Shown here piece by piece: positions 45,437 through 55,926 of a DNA stretch of 64,000 nt. The position numbers and the translations under genes were made by a program. The notes beneath the pieces are model-generated. The model made no database searches and was not told where the DNA came from. It saw nothing but the letters and a program-made list of their open reading frames with translations. Origin of the DNA: Pirellula sp. (lineage in GTDB: Bacteria > Planctomycetota > Planctomycetia > Pirellulales > Lacipirellulaceae); assembly GCA_013822725.1 (NCBI GenBank), contig PNKX01000015.1, positions 62,001 through 126,000 of the forward strand. Direction: 5' to 3'. Position 1 is the stretch's first letter; each line of letters begins with the position of its first letter.

Positions 45437-47095
45437 ATGGACTACGATTCCGCCCACGAGCCGCTCGGCGCAAATGGCGACGTTGAAGACTCGCTCGAAA
45501 GCGACGTCACGGTCATCGGTTCCGCCTCGTCGATTACCCCGCAGGTCTTTCCGCTCGGTCTGACGTCGCGCGAGCTTTCTCATGCCCTTCGCGGCGAGAT
45601 GCTTGGCCATTTTCTGCTGCAGCACTACATCGGCGGCGGCGGAATGGGGGTCGTCTTCAAGGCCCTCGATACGACGCTCGACCGCATTGTCGCCGTCAAG
45701 GTCGTGTCGTCGCAGCGCGTCGACGACGAAGATTTGCAGCGCCGCTTCCTCGTCGAAGCCCAATCGACAGCCCGCCTGGATCACCCCAACATCGCCCGGG
45801 TTCACTACATCGGCCGCGATCGAGGTCTGCCGTATATCGTCTTCGAGTACATCGACGGCGAGAATATTCGCGACCTCGTCGCCGAACGAGGTCCATTGCC
45901 GGTTGCCGAGTCGGTCAGTTACGTCTACCAAATCGCCCATGCGCTTGCGCACGCCTGGCAGCGCGAAGTGGTCCATCGCGACATTAAGCCTTCGAACATC
46001 CTCGTTACCGTCGACGGCCAAGCAAAACTCGTCGACATGGGACTGGCGCGATTGCGCCAAATGAACGACGAAACCGAGCAAGAACTGACGGCCACCGGCA
46101 TCACCCTCGGCACGTTCGACTACATCTCTCCCGAGCAGGCCCGCGATCCGCGGATCGCCGACACGCGCAGCGACATTTACTCGCTCGGCTGCACCTTGTT
46201 CTACATGCTGGCCGGGCAGGCGCCGTTTGCGCAAGGGACGGCCCTGCAAAAGCTGTTGCAGCATCAGAGCGATCGGCCGCCCGATCTGCGCAGCTTCCGC
46301 AGCGATGTTCCCGATTCGGTCTCGCGCGTCGTTCGTCGGATGCTCGCGAAAGCGCCAGCCGACCGCCATCAAACGCCGATCGATCTGATCGCCGACTTGG
46401 CGGAGATCCTGGAGGAACTCGACACGCCGCTGCCGTTCGCGGCGACGACGCTCCCGTGGACGATGCCGCCGCGGACCGTGCCGCGCTGGCGAAAACACGC
46501 GCTCTGGTCGGCGCCGTTGGCGGGGCTGATTCTGTTCGGCTTCGCCGCCGATCGGCTGACGAGAACGACAGGCGGCGCGGCGTCCTTCCCTCCCCTGGAT
46601 GCATCTCCAGTCGTCGATTCAGCGACGCCCAACGCCATCACCCCGGCGACTGAGTCCGCAACTTCGTCGCCCTCCGCAAACTCACTGCCGCCGCTGATTG
46701 CACCCGCTCCCGTCGTCGTCGCCCCAGTCTCGCAAGACGCAGTTCTCAGCGAGCCAGTTCCCGCCGCGACGACGAGCGAAACGGCGACGTCACTCGCAGC
46801 TGCGGAACCTACCCAGCCGTTTTCGCTCGACGAGCCGTGGGAAATGAGCAAGTCGCTGTGGGATATTGTTTCGAATTGGCCGACGACTCCTGACAGTCTT
46901 CCGACTGCCGTCGCTGGGGAGTCGCCGGCGTCGGGAAACTCGCCGCCGCTCGTCGCGCCCATTACCCCGACCTTAGCTCCCGCGCCGATCGCGACGTCAG
47001 CCGCCGCGTCTCCAACCGAGAGCGCAGCAGCCCCTCTCCTCCCGGCGCCTCTTGCAACGCCGCCCGCTGCCGTTGAATCCGTCGCAAAACCATAG
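45437..47095 (+). CDS. Eukaryotic-type Ser/Thr protein kinase with transmembrane anchor
   Basis: 552 residues from the ATG at 45437; a GTG at 45398 is also possible. The kinase domain spans about 55-325: glycine loop IGGGGMG, VAVKVV, catalytic HRDIKPSN (about 180), GTFDYISPEQA, and SDIYSLGCTLFYML. The Mg-binding DFG reads DMG (LVDMGLAR), a conservative change seen in some active planctomycete kinases. A transmembrane helix (WSAPLAGLILFGFAADRL, about 355-373) is followed by a roughly 170-residue Pro/Ala/Thr-rich outer tail with no recognised sensor. The tail may span the cell wall or be disordered. The gene is isolated, with a good -10 upstream. Confidence 0.92.
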   Translation: MDYDSAHEPLGANGDVEDSLESDVTVIGSASSITPQVFPLGLTSRELSHALRGEMLGHFLLQHYIGGGGMGVVFKALDTTLDRIVAVKVVSSQRVDDEDLQRRFLVEAQSTARLDHPNIARVHYIGRDRGLPYIVFEYIDGENIRDLVAERGPLPVAESVSYVYQIAHALAHAWQREVVHRDIKPSNILVTVDGQAKLVDMGLARLRQMNDETEQELTATGITLGTFDYISPEQARDPRIADTRSDIYSLGCTLFYMLAGQAPFAQGTALQKLLQHQSDRPPDLRSFRSDVPDSVSRVVRRMLAKAPADRHQTPIDLIADLAEILEELDTPLPFAATTLPWTMPPRTVPRWRKHALWSAPLAGLILFGFAADRLTRTTGGAASFPPLDASPVVDSATPNAITPATESATSSPSANSLPPLIAPAPVVVAPVSQDAVLSEPVPAATTSETATSLAAAEPTQPFSLDEPWEMSKSLWDIVSNWPTTPDSLPTAVAGESPASGNSPPLVAPITPTLAPAPIATSAAASPTESAAAPLLPAPLATPPAAVESVAKP

Positions 47096-47258
47096 CCTGT
47101 CAGCGGTTCGATCGCAGCTTGACACCCCTTTGGCGGCCAATTCTACTACTTGGACCTACCATTACGGGACCGGTCGCCTACTCGGCCGTCCCCGCTCGCG
47201 GCGGCGGCGGCAACGCCCTCCCCTGGCCGCGTTCATCAGTTGCCCAGGAGCTTCCAAC

Positions 47259-47672
47259 ATGCGTACGTTCGCCCTGACGATGTTCTGCGCCGTCGCCCTG
47301 CTTGGCCTCACCGCCAAGTCGGCCAGCGCTATCGCCCCCTTCCAGGCGGTCTTCATCAAGGAATACATCAACGACCACCCGAACGAAGAGTTCGCGAAGA
47401 TGATCAAGACGAAGGCGAAGTGCCACATCTGCCATCAAGGCAAAAAGGTTGGCCCGCATCACAACGCCTACGGCAAACATCTTGTCGAACTCCTCGACGC
47501 GAAGACCGACAAGAAGGACGTCGAGAAGATCAAGGAAGCCCTCGCCAAAGTCGCCGAAATGCATAGCGACCCCGACGATGACAAGAGCCCGACTTACGGC
47601 GAGCTGATCGCTAAGGGCGAACTCCCCGGCGGCGACCTGGAGAAGGCCAAGGAAGAGCCGAAGGAAGAGTAA
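47259..47672 (+). CDS. Small secreted c-type cytochrome-like protein
   Basis: 137 residues from the ATG at 47259, with GGAG nine nt upstream. The signal peptide (MRTFALTMFCAVALLGLTAK, cleaved near SAS) precedes a single CxxCH haem motif in KCHICHQGKKVGPH at about residue 55. A Met ligand candidate is in VAEMHSDPDDD. The C-terminus is very charged (Lys/Glu). The single haem and small size suggest an electron carrier in the periplasm, but the partner is unknown. A strong intrinsic terminator follows 48 bp after the stop. Confidence 0.82.
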   Translation: MRTFALTMFCAVALLGLTAKSASAIAPFQAVFIKEYINDHPNEEFAKMIKTKAKCHICHQGKKVGPHHNAYGKHLVELLDAKTDKKDVEKIKEALAKVAEMHSDPDDDKSPTYGELIAKGELPGGDLEKAKEEPKEE

Positions 47673-47720
47673 GCGTCGGTTGGCGTAAACGCCTGCGACC
47701 GAATCTTGAACGCGACCCAG

Positions 47721-47756
47721 AAGGTTGCCTTTGCGAACGCAGGGGCAACCTTTTTT
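47721..47756 (+). terminator. Intrinsic terminator after the cytochrome gene
   Basis: Stem AAGGTTGCC (47721-47729) and GGCAACCTT (47744-47752), followed by a run of T through 47756. It ends the transcript of the gene at 47259. The T-run overlaps the TAA stop codon (47755-47757) of the convergent membrane protein gene. Confidence 0.88.
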
Positions 47757-48744
47757 ATTGAGCGACATCCACGGTTGGTTTGTCGGCAACCGGTGGTTCT
47801 ACCCCGGCGCGGCGGCTGACGCGCAACGTGACCGACATGAAGAGCACGGTGAGCGCCAGCAAGATGCAGGCTCGATTCACCTGCCGCCGATCGCTGTCGC
47901 CCCACGCAATCGTCGCCAGCGATTGCATGACGCCGAGCGCCACCCAGACGCCGCCGGCCAGACCAATCGTCGCCAGCCAACTCTCCCCCATCATCGACTG
48001 TTGCGCCGCCTCGTCGCTCGCCAGCAATAGCCAAATTCCCACCGGAATTTGCAGTATGGTCGCTCCCAATGCCCAACCCGCGAGGCGCCGCGCCGTTCGA
48101 TCGTCGACCTGCTCTGCTTCATTTCGCACCGCGCGGTGGCAAACAGCCAGCGCCGCCGTAAACCCCACGGCCATCGACGCCAGCGCGAAGTGGGCCCACA
48201 GCGACATTACCTCGGGCCGAATCCAGAGCCGGATCAGCGCTTTGCGATGGAGCGTTTCGTCATCGGCCCAATGCGGATCGGCCGCCAACTCTCCGAGCAC
48301 CGCCATCAGGGGCGGAAAGTGATAGAGCAGGTTCGTCGCCGCGACGATCGCCAGCAGCCACGTCAATTTGGGTCGGCGCGACAGCTTCCGGCAGCCAAAG
48401 ATGCACGCCGCCGAGAAAAGAATCTCCGCTCCTGCGAACCAGTAGGCATCTGCGGGAAATCGCCGCAGCGCCGCCCGCATCCCCGCACTCGGCGCCAACA
48501 ACATCGCCCCGCCGACAAGCGCCCCGATGGCCAAGCCAAGTAGCGACCCACGAAATGTCGCTCGCGCCCCACGCTCCAGCAAGTCACTATTGGCGGCGCC
48601 GTCGCGGAGACTGAGCCGGCGCAGCCACGCCCCCGCCAACGGCCCGGCCGACGCCACGTTCATCGCCAGCAAATGGACCGCCAACAGCAGCGTCGTCGCT
48701 GTTTCCAACACGCGCTCTCTCCAAGATTCCGCGAAAAACCACAT
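47755..48744 (-). CDS. Multi-pass membrane protein, function unknown
   Basis: 329 residues from the ATG at 48744. About eight hydrophobic segments are visible: TTLLLAVHLLAMNVASAGPL near the N-terminus, GLAIGALVGGAMLLAP, LTWLLAIVAATNLLYHF, SLWAHFALASMAVGFTAAL, LGATILQIPVGIWLLLAS, and TIGLAGGVWVALGVMQSL. Histidines in or beside the helices (HLLAMN, YHFPP, WAHFALA) make a haem-binding b-type membrane cytochrome conceivable. I cannot name the family. The gene is convergent with the small c-type cytochrome gene, and its stop codon lies in that gene's terminator. Confidence 0.8.
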   Translation of the reverse strand: MWFFAESWRERVLETATTLLLAVHLLAMNVASAGPLAGAWLRRLSLRDGAANSDLLERGARATFRGSLLGLAIGALVGGAMLLAPSAGMRAALRRFPADAYWFAGAEILFSAACIFGCRKLSRRPKLTWLLAIVAATNLLYHFPPLMAVLGELAADPHWADDETLHRKALIRLWIRPEVMSLWAHFALASMAVGFTAALAVCHRAVRNEAEQVDDRTARRLAGWALGATILQIPVGIWLLLASDEAAQQSMMGESWLATIGLAGGVWVALGVMQSLATIAWGDSDRRQVNRACILLALTVLFMSVTLRVSRRAGVEPPVADKPTVDVAQ

Positions 48745-48837
48745 TGTAGTCGACGCCGACTCGCGGCCCAATTGACACCCCCCAGCCCTGCCAACTACGA
48801 TCGCAGGATCGGCCGTCTACCTCGACGCGCCGACCTG

Positions 48838-48910
48838 GGGCGATTAGCTCAGTTGGTAGAGCGTCACGCTTACACCGTGAATGTCGGGGGTTCGAGCCCC
48901 TCATCGCCCA
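48838..48910 (+). tRNA. tRNA-Val (anticodon UAC)
   Basis: 73 nt. Acceptor stem GGGCGAT pairs with ATCGCCC (48838-48844 and 48903-48909), with discriminator A at 48910. The D arm is GCTCAGTTGGTAGAGC, the anticodon stem TCACG/CGTGA with loop CTTACAC giving anticodon TAC, and the T arm CGGGGGTTCGAGCCCC. The 3' CCA is not encoded. No attachment-site repeat of its 3' end was seen in the window. Confidence 0.97.
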
Positions 48911-49629
48911 CTATTAGTAACTTCTGTCCTTTGCTCGTGTTAACATCGAGCGATTCTACGCTTGTCGCGACCGCAAACTGCCTTGTTTGCGTGTGGTACT
49001 ACACACGCAACTGAGGTTTCGCTTAGCGCGTCGCATCTTCCCCGGCCTTATTCCCCTCACAAGGGCGCTGGCTGGGCCTTCGTCTCCCATCGCACGTTCG
49101 CCTAGTCACCGAGAGCCCGTCGACTTCAGATTCGCCGCCGCGCGGCGCGACAACTGTGCCAAGTGAAAGCCATTGTTAGCCCATCTAGTTCCCACAATGG
49201 GCACGGCGTCGCGGATTGGAGCGCGAGCAGGCCCAGTCCGCAAGTTCCGGCGCAGTAACGTCGATCGTCAAGTGAATTCTGTGATGCGCATTTACTCTAT
49301 TTTGATCCTGATAATCTGCCTCTGTACGTGAATTAACGACCTGAGAACTTCCGATCTCTATCGGATCAATCCAAAGAATCGTCCTCATCGCGAGCCCTCA
49401 TCCCATCGGGCTATTCATACTTCCAGCGTTGCCTGCTGGTTGATCTTGCCCGATTTCTAGTTGGCATGCCGCATGCATTTGCGATCGAGTCGCGTGAATG
49501 CGTGTAACGATGATCACATACACTCGAAGCTGGTCGTTTCAGAAGCAGTCTGGCTGCTTTTTGACCGGTTAGTGTGCGCGTTGTGATCGCAACGATGCGA
49601 CCTCCACTCTTGGGAAGGGAGACTCCCAT
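48911..49629. other. Long intergenic region, no recognised gene
   Basis: 719 bp between tRNA-Val and the multi-HAMP kinase. Base composition appears less GC-rich than the genes around it. It should contain the promoter of the kinase gene; GAAGGGAG lies about 8 nt before the kinase ATG. None of the window's palindrome families are present. I see no open frame with supporting signals. Confidence 0.5.
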
Positions 49630-52600
49630 ATGGCCACTGTTTATCCGGTCCCGCAAGATCAAGATGTTGACTCGGTGGATGTTCCAGCCCTTTTGGAGGC
49701 TTTGACTTCGCTTCGTCATGGTGACTTTAGCGCCAGGCTCCCGGCCACCTGGGTGGGAATAGCAGGCAAAGTGGGCGACACCTTCAACGCCGTCATGGAC
49801 CAACTCGAGGGGATGACGGAGGAGATCGCCCGTACCAGTAGGGTAGTTGGGAAAGAAGGGAAGATTAAGCAACGCGCGACTCTGGGAAGCCTCAGCGGCT
49901 CGTGGGCTGGCAACATCGAATCGGTGAACGCCCTCATCAGCGACCTTGTTCACCCCACGAGCGAAATGGCCCGGGTCATCGGCGCCGTGGCGAAAGGCGA
50001 CCTGTCGAAGTCGATGGCGCTCGATCTCGACGGGCGTCCGCTGGAAGGCGAGTTTCTTCGCACCGCGAAGACGGTCAATCGCATGGTTGATCAGCTCGGC
50101 TCCTTTGCTTCGGAAGTGACGCGCGTCGCCCAAGAGGTTGGCACCGATGGAAAGTTAGGCGGGCAAGCGGCAGTTAAAGGAGTTGCCGGTACCTGGAAGG
50201 ATCTGACCGACAGCGTGAACTCGATGGCAGGCAACCTGACGGGTCAGGTTCGCAACATCGCCGAAGTGACCACCGCAGTGGCGAACGGCAACTTATCGAA
50301 AAAGATCACCGTCGACGTGCGCGGCGAGTTTTTGGAGCTGAAGAACACCATCAACACGATGGTCGATCAACTTCGCTCGTTCGCCTCAGAAGTGACGCGC
50401 GTCGCGCGTGAAGTCGGCACTGAAGGACGCCTTGGAGGCCAGGCGCGCGTCGAAGGCGTTTCGGGCACTTGGAAGGATTTGACCGACAGCGTCAATTTCA
50501 TGGCCTCGAACCTCACTTCGCAGGTTCGAAATATCGCGGCCGTAACGACCGCCGTCGCCACCGGGGATTTATCGAAGAAGATTACCGTCGACGTCAAAGG
50601 CGAAATCCTCGAACTGAAGAACACCATCAACACAATGGTCGATCAACTCAGCTCGTTCGCCGACGAAGTGACGCGCGTCGCACGCGAGGTCGGCACCGAA
50701 GGAAAGCTCGGCGGGCAAGCACAGGTCAAAGGGGCTTCCGGTACATGGAAAGATCTGACTGACAGCGTGAATCTCATGGCGTCGAATCTCACCGCCCAGG
50801 TGCGCAACATCGCGGCGGTGACGACGGCCGTGGCGACCGGCGATCTTTCCAAGAAGATCACGGTCGACGTGAAGGGCGAAATTCTCGAACTGAAGAACAC
50901 CATCAACACGATGGTCGACCAACTCAGTTCGTTCGCCGACGAAGTGACGCGCGTCGCGCGCGAGGTCGGCACCGAAGGCAAGCTCGGCGGGCAAGCTGAG
51001 GTCAAAGGGGTCGCCGGTACTTGGAAAGACCTGACAGACAACGTGAACTTCATGGCCGGCAACCTCACGGCTCAAGTTCGTAATATTGCCGAGGTGACGA
51101 CGGCCGTGGCGAACGGCGACCTCTCCAAGAAGATTGAAGTCGACGTGAAGGGAGAAATCCTTGAACTGAAGAACACCATCAACACGATGGTCGATCAGCT
51201 GCGGGCATTCGCTTCCGAAGTGACGCGCGTGGCCCGCGAAGTCGGCACGGAAGGAAAACTTGGCGGTCAGGCCGAGGTTCGCGACGTCGCCGGCACATGG
51301 AAAGACTTGACCGACAGCGTGAACTTCATGGCCGGCAATCTCACCGGACAAGTCCGCAATATTGCGGAAGTGACGACGGCGGTGGCGCGGGGCGATCTTT
51401 CGAAAAAGATCACCGTCGACGTGAAGGGTGAGATCTCAGAATTGAAGAACACGATCAACACGATGGTCGATCAACTCAGTTCATTCGCGTCTGAAGTGAC
51501 GCGTGTCGCGCGCGAAGTCGGTACGGAAGGAAAACTTGGCGGACAGGCCGAGGTAACCGGCGTCGCCGGCACTTGGAAGGATCTCACCGACAGCGTCAAC
51601 TCCATGGCAGGCAATCTGACCGGTCAGGTTCGCAACATCGCCGATGTCACGACGGCAGTGGCCCGCGGCGATCTTTCGAAGAAGATCACGGTCGACGTGA
51701 AGGGTGAGATTCTCGAGCTGAAGAACACAATCAACACGATGGTCGACCAGCTTCGGTCATTCGCGGACGAAGTGACGCGCGTGGCGCGCGAAGTCGGCAC
51801 CGAAGGGAAGCTGGGCGGGCAGGCCGACGTTCGCGGCGTCGAAGGAACCTGGCGCGCGCTGACGGATAGCGTCAACTCGATGGCAGGCAATCTGACGGGG
51901 CAAGTTCGCAACATCGCCGACGTCACGACGGCGGTGGCCACTGGGGACTTGTCAAAAAAGATTACGGTTGACGTGAAGGGCGAGATTCTTGAGCTGAAGA
52001 ACACGATCAATACGATGGTCGATCAGCTTCGCTCCTTCGCTTCGGAAGTGACGCGCGTCGCCCGCGAAGTCGGCACCGAGGGCAAGCTCGGCGGTCAGGC
52101 CGAGGTGAAGGGCGTCGCCGGCACTTGGAAAGACCTGACCGACAACGTGAACTTCATGGCCGGTAACCTGACGGCCCAGGTCCGTAATATTGCCGCCGTG
52201 ACGAAGGCCGTGGCGAGCGGCGATCTTTCCAAGAAGATTACCGTGGACGTCCGCGGCGAGATTTTGGAATTGAAAGACACGATCAACACGATGGTCGACC
52301 AGCTCCGCTCGTTCGCCTCCGAAGTCACGCGCGTCGCACGTGAGGTGGGAACGGAAGGCAAGCTCGGCGGTCAGGCCGACGTGCGCGACGTCGCCGGCAC
52401 TTGGAAGGATCTGACGGACAGCGTGAACTCCATGGCCGGAAATCTCACCGGTCAAGTTCGCAACATCGCGGAAGTCACGAAGGCCGTGGCGAGCGGCGAT
52501 CTTTCGAAGAAGATCACGGTCGACGTCAAAGGCGAGATTCTCGATTTGAAAGTGACCGTCAACACGATGGTCGATCAGTTGAGCTCCTTCGCCGCGGAAG

Positions 52601-55600
52601 TGACGCGCGTCGCGCGCGAAGTCGGCACCGAAGGGAAGCTCGGCGGGCAAGCACAGGTGAAAGGCGTCTCCGGCACCTGGAAAGATTTGACGGATAACGT
52701 GAATTTCATGGCCGGCAATCTCACAGGCCAAGTTCGCGGCATTGCCCGCGTCGTCACCGCCGTCGCCAACGGCGATCTGAAACAGAAGTTGACGGTGGAA
52801 GCAAAAGGAGAAATTGCGGCGCTCGCAGACACGATCAACGGCATGATCGAGACGCTCGCCACGTTCGCTGATCAAGTGACGACCGTGGCGCGCGAGGTCG
52901 GCGTCGAAGGCAAGCTGGGGGGACAGGCGAGCGTTCCTGGAGCGGCGGGAACGTGGAAGGACCTCACCGACAATGTCAACGAACTGGCAGCCAACCTGAC
53001 GACGCAGGTGCGAGCGATCGCGGAAGTCGCCACCGCCGTCACTAAGGGCGATTTGACCCGCTCGATCAAGGTCGAGGCGCAAGGCGAAGTCGCGCTCCTG
53101 AAAGACAACATCAATGAGATGATCGTGAACCTTAAGGACACGACGCTCAAGAACGCCGAGCAAGACTGGCTGAAGACGAACTTGGCGAAGTTCAGTCGCA
53201 TGCTGCAGGGTCAGAAGGACATGCTCACTGTTGGGCGTCTCATTCTTTCTGAGCTTGCGCCCGTCGTTTCGGCGCAACACGCGGTCTTCTACACCTACGA
53301 CGCCATGCGCGAACAGCCCTGTCTGACGCTGTTGGCTAGTTACGCCTACGAACGTCCGAGCGAAGTTGGCAAGCAACTGGAGCTGGGACAAGGATTGATC
53401 GGGCAGTGCGCGCTGGAGAAACAGAAGATCGTGCTCGCCAACGTCCCGCCCGAATATGTGCGCATCTCATCGGGACTTGGCAGCGCCCCGCCGGTGAACG
53501 TCATTGTGCTGCCCGTGGTGTTTGAAGGGCAAGTAAAAGCAGTGCTGGAGCTCGCCTCGTTCGAGCGATTCAACCCGACGCATCAAGCGTTTTTGGATCA
53601 GCTGACGGAAAGCATCGGCATCGTGTTGAATACGATTGAAGCCAATATGCGAACCGAGGACTTGCTCAAGCAGTCGCAGTCGCTCGCCGAGGAGCTTGGG
53701 AGCCGGCAAGAAGAATTGCAGCAAACCAATCAAGAACTGCAGGAGAAAGCTCGCCTGCTAGCGCATCAGAACGTCGAGGTGGAACAGAAGAATACGGAAG
53801 TCGAACAAGCGCGCCAGGCGCTCGAAGAGAAAGCGGAGCAGCTCGCGCTCACGTCGAAGTACAAGAGCGAATTCTTGGCGAACATGTCGCACGAACTACG
53901 GACGCCGCTCAATAGCCTGTTAATTCTCTCCGACCAACTCTCGCAAAACCCTGACGGTAATCTAACAACGAAGCAGACTGATTACGCCAAGACCATTCAT
54001 TCCTCCGGCAATGATTTGCTGATGCTGATCAACGACATTCTTGACTTGTCGAAGATCGAGTCAGGCACGGTTGTGCTGGACGTCGGCGACTTGCGGTTTA
54101 GCGATCTCCACAACTACGTCGAGCGAACCTTCCGGCACGTTGCGGAAAATCGCGGCGTTGAATTTGTCGTCGAACTCGACCCCTACCTGCCCAGATCGTT
54201 AACGACGGACAGCAAGCGGTTGCAGCAAATCATTAAAAACTTGCTCTCCAATGCGTTCAAATTCACGCATCACGGGCAAGTCTCCCTGCGCGTTGGCGTC
54301 GCCTACGATGGCTGGCACGCCGACAACGCCGCCCTCTCGTCAAGTGACTCTGTGATCGCGATTGCGGTAAGCGACACTGGCATCGGGATCCCTGCGGACA
54401 AACAACAAATTATCTTCGAGGCGTTTCAGCAGGCCGACGGCAGCACGAGCCGCAAGTACGGCGGCACAGGGCTCGGCCTGGCAATCAGCCGAGAAACGGC
54501 GCGGCTGCTTGGCGGCGAAATCCGACTTGTCAGCACGCCAGACGTCGGCAGCGAATTCACGCTCTATCTGCCGCAGATCTTCGTCCCGCAAAAAACCGTT
54601 CGGCGTCTGGTGACGCCGCCGCTCAATGCAGCGCTGAATGATCGCAAGCCGACCCCCGCACAGTCGAGCGGAGTCGTCGAGTTAAAGAATGCAAACGGTT
54701 CGTCGCCGCATGCGGATGGCGGCGATGATCGCGACTGCATCGGACCGACCGATCGCACGATCCTCATCGTCGACAATGATCGAGGATTCGCCGATTTTGC
54801 GCTCGAGGCAGCCAGGCACACCGGCTTCAAGGCCATGGTAACTCCCTCCGGAGCGATGGCGTTGACGCTAGCCCGCGACTATCAGCCCCGGGCAATTCTG
54901 CTCGACATTTCATTGCCTGATATTGACGGGTGGCGGGTGCTTCGCCGGCTAAAGCACGATCCACAGGTTCGGCACATTCCGGTGTACATCGTCTCGAGCG
55001 CCGACAGTTTGGAACATGGGATCCGCGTCGGCGCACAAGGCGTCCTGCAAAAGCCCATTCAAACGGCCGACCAATTGAAGCAGTTTCTGGAATCTGTGCG
55101 TCATTTTGTTGATCGAGGCGAGCGCCGCGTCATCGTTCTCGAGAAGGACTCTGATCGACGGCACCAACTGTACGATATGCTGTCGAGCCCTCATGTCGAA
55201 GTAGTCGCCGTCGACACCGGACTTGCAGCGCTGACAGCCATGGAGAAACAGGGCGCCGACTGCGTGATCATCACGCCTGATCCAGTTGACATGAGCCTGC
55301 CGACTCTGGCGGAGCAGACGCTCGCGGGTTGCGAGCGTCCGAACACGCCGATCTTTCTTTATGCTGCCGGCGAAATGTCATTGGAGAGCCGTCATCGACT
55401 CGTCCACTTAGCGAAAGAGTTCAACCTCCACTTCGTTGACGACGCTGAGGAGTTAATCCACCGAGCGACTCTCGCTCTATGCCAGCCCGTCAGCGGCCTG
55501 TCCGAGGAACAACGTCGCCGCATCAACGAGGTCGCGAATCGAACGCCAATCTTAGCCGGAAAGAAGGCTCTGATCGTCGATGACGACATTCGAAATATTT

Positions 55601-55926
55601 TCGCGCTGACCAGCGTGCTGGAACGCTACGACATGCTAACCGTGTCGGCGGAAACTGGGCGCGCTGCGATCAGTTTGCTAGAGGAATCCGCCGACGTCGA
55701 CGTCGTGCTCATGGACATCATGATGCCTGAAATGGATGGCATCGATACGATGCGCGCTATTCGCCAGATTTCCCGCTTTAAGGATTTGCCAATTGTGGCG
55801 GTCACTGCCAAGGCCATGAAAGGGGATCGCGAGAAGTGCATCGAAGCGGGAGCTTGGGACTATCTCTCCAAGCCGGTTGACTCGGAACAGATGCTTACCG
55901 CCCTTCGCGCCTGGCTAACGACATGA
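49630..55926 (+). CDS. Soluble multi-HAMP hybrid histidine kinase
   Basis: 2098 residues with no membrane helix. Residues 1-155 are a divergent HAMP-like start. Residues about 155-1165 are eleven units of about 92 residues, each with [46 protein letters not shown] and MVDQL. This is the repeat type of fungal Nik1 osmosensor kinases and bacterial relatives. Then a GAF domain (about 1195-1340), coiled coil, HisKA ([11 protein letters not shown], His1421), HATPase ([11 protein letters not shown], about 1531; [19 protein letters not shown]), receiver 1 ([13 protein letters not shown], about 1757), a degenerate receiver-like domain (about 1820-1955) and receiver 3 ([13 protein letters not shown], about 2029). 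It is coupled by a 4-bp overlap to a second kinase gene. HAMP chains probably relay a signal to the kinase. Stimulus unknown. Confidence 0.93.
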   Translation: MATVYPVPQDQDVDSVDVPALLEALTSLRHGDFSARLPATWVGIAGKVGDTFNAVMDQLEGMTEEIARTSRVVGKEGKIKQRATLGSLSGSWAGNIESVNALISDLVHPTSEMARVIGAVAKGDLSKSMALDLDGRPLEGEFLRTAKTVNRMVDQLGSFASEVTRVAQEVGTDGKLGGQAAVKGVAGTWKDLTDSVNSMAGNLTGQVRNIAEVTTAVANGNLSKKITVDVRGEFLELKNTINTMVDQLRSFASEVTRVAREVGTEGRLGGQARVEGVSGTWKDLTDSVNFMASNLTSQVRNIAAVTTAVATGDLSKKITVDVKGEILELKNTINTMVDQLSSFADEVTRVAREVGTEGKLGGQAQVKGASGTWKDLTDSVNLMASNLTAQVRNIAAVTTAVATGDLSKKITVDVKGEILELKNTINTMVDQLSSFADEVTRVAREVGTEGKLGGQAEVKGVAGTWKDLTDNVNFMAGNLTAQVRNIAEVTTAVANGDLSKKIEVDVKGEILELKNTINTMVDQLRAFASEVTRVAREVGTEGKLGGQAEVRDVAGTWKDLTDSVNFMAGNLTGQVRNIAEVTTAVARGDLSKKITVDVKGEISELKNTINTMVDQLSSFASEVTRVAREVGTEGKLGGQAEVTGVAGTWKDLTDSVNSMAGNLTGQVRNIADVTTAVARGDLSKKITVDVKGEILELKNTINTMVDQLRSFADEVTRVAREVGTEGKLGGQADVRGVEGTWRALTDSVNSMAGNLTGQVRNIADVTTAVATGDLSKKITVDVKGEILELKNTINTMVDQLRSFASEVTRVAREVGTEGKLGGQAEVKGVAGTWKDLTDNVNFMAGNLTAQVRNIAAVTKAVASGDLSKKITVDVRGEILELKDTINTMVDQLRSFASEVTRVAREVGTEGKLGGQADVRDVAGTWKDLTDSVNSMAGNLTGQVRNIAEVTKAVASGDLSKKITVDVKGEILDLKVTVNTMVDQLSSFAAEVTRVAREVGTEGKLGGQAQVKGVSGTWKDLTDNVNFMAGNLTGQVRGIARVVTAVANGDLKQKLTVEAKGEIAALADTINGMIETLATFADQVTTVAREVGVEGKLGGQASVPGAAGTWKDLTDNVNELAANLTTQVRAIAEVATAVTKGDLTRSIKVEAQGEVALLKDNINEMIVNLKDTTLKNAEQDWLKTNLAKFSRMLQGQKDMLTVGRLILSELAPVVSAQHAVFYTYDAMREQPCLTLLASYAYERPSEVGKQLELGQGLIGQCALEKQKIVLANVPPEYVRISSGLGSAPPVNVIVLPVVFEGQVKAVLELASFERFNPTHQAFLDQLTESIGIVLNTIEANMRTEDLLKQSQSLAEELGSRQEELQQTNQELQEKARLLAHQNVEVEQKNTEVEQARQALEEKAEQLALTSKYKSEFLANMSHELRTPLNSLLILSDQLSQNPDGNLTTKQTDYAKTIHSSGNDLLMLINDILDLSKIESGTVVLDVGDLRFSDLHNYVERTFRHVAENRGVEFVVELDPYLPRSLTTDSKRLQQIIKNLLSNAFKFTHHGQVSLRVGVAYDGWHADNAALSSSDSVIAIAVSDTGIGIPADKQQIIFEAFQQADGSTSRKYGGTGLGLAISRETARLLGGEIRLVSTPDVGSEFTLYLPQIFVPQKTVRRLVTPPLNAALNDRKPTPAQSSGVVELKNANGSSPHADGGDDRDCIGPTDRTILIVDNDRGFADFALEAARHTGFKAMVTPSGAMALTLARDYQPRAILLDISLPDIDGWRVLRRLKHDPQVRHIPVYIVSSADSLEHGIRVGAQGVLQKPIQTADQLKQFLESVRHFVDRGERRVIVLEKDSDRRHQLYDMLSSPHVEVVAVDTGLAALTAMEKQGADCVIITPDPVDMSLPTLAEQTLAGCERPNTPIFLYAAGEMSLESRHRLVHLAKEFNLHFVDDAEELIHRATLALCQPVSGLSEEQRRRINEVANRTPILAGKKALIVDDDIRNIFALTSVLERYDMLTVSAETGRAAISLLEESADVDVVLMDIMMPEMDGIDTMRAIRQISRFKDLPIVAVTAKAMKGDREKCIEAGAWDYLSKPVDSEQMLTALRAWLTT
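50089..53124 (+). repeat. 276-bp tandem coding repeats, 11 units
   Basis: The kinase gene contains eleven tandem units of 276 bp (92 codons), seen by the spacing of GAAGTGACGCGCGTCGC near 50113, 50389, 50665 and so on to about 52597, with a more diverged copy near 52873. Neighbouring units encode nearly identical peptides but differ at many third codon positions, so the copies are not the product of very recent duplication. The last unit ([19 protein letters not shown]) is the most divergent in sequence. Confidence 0.9.

Noticed and set aside
50089-53124. CRISPR or non-coding tandem repeat
   Set aside because: The 276-bp periodicity is fully explained by 92-residue HAMP-type units in an open, family-consistent reading frame.
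51952-53391. 479-codon minus-strand open frame inside the multi-HAMP kinase gene
   Set aside because: It mirrors the 276-bp repeats of the kinase and has no family resemblance; it is a shadow of the repeat structure.
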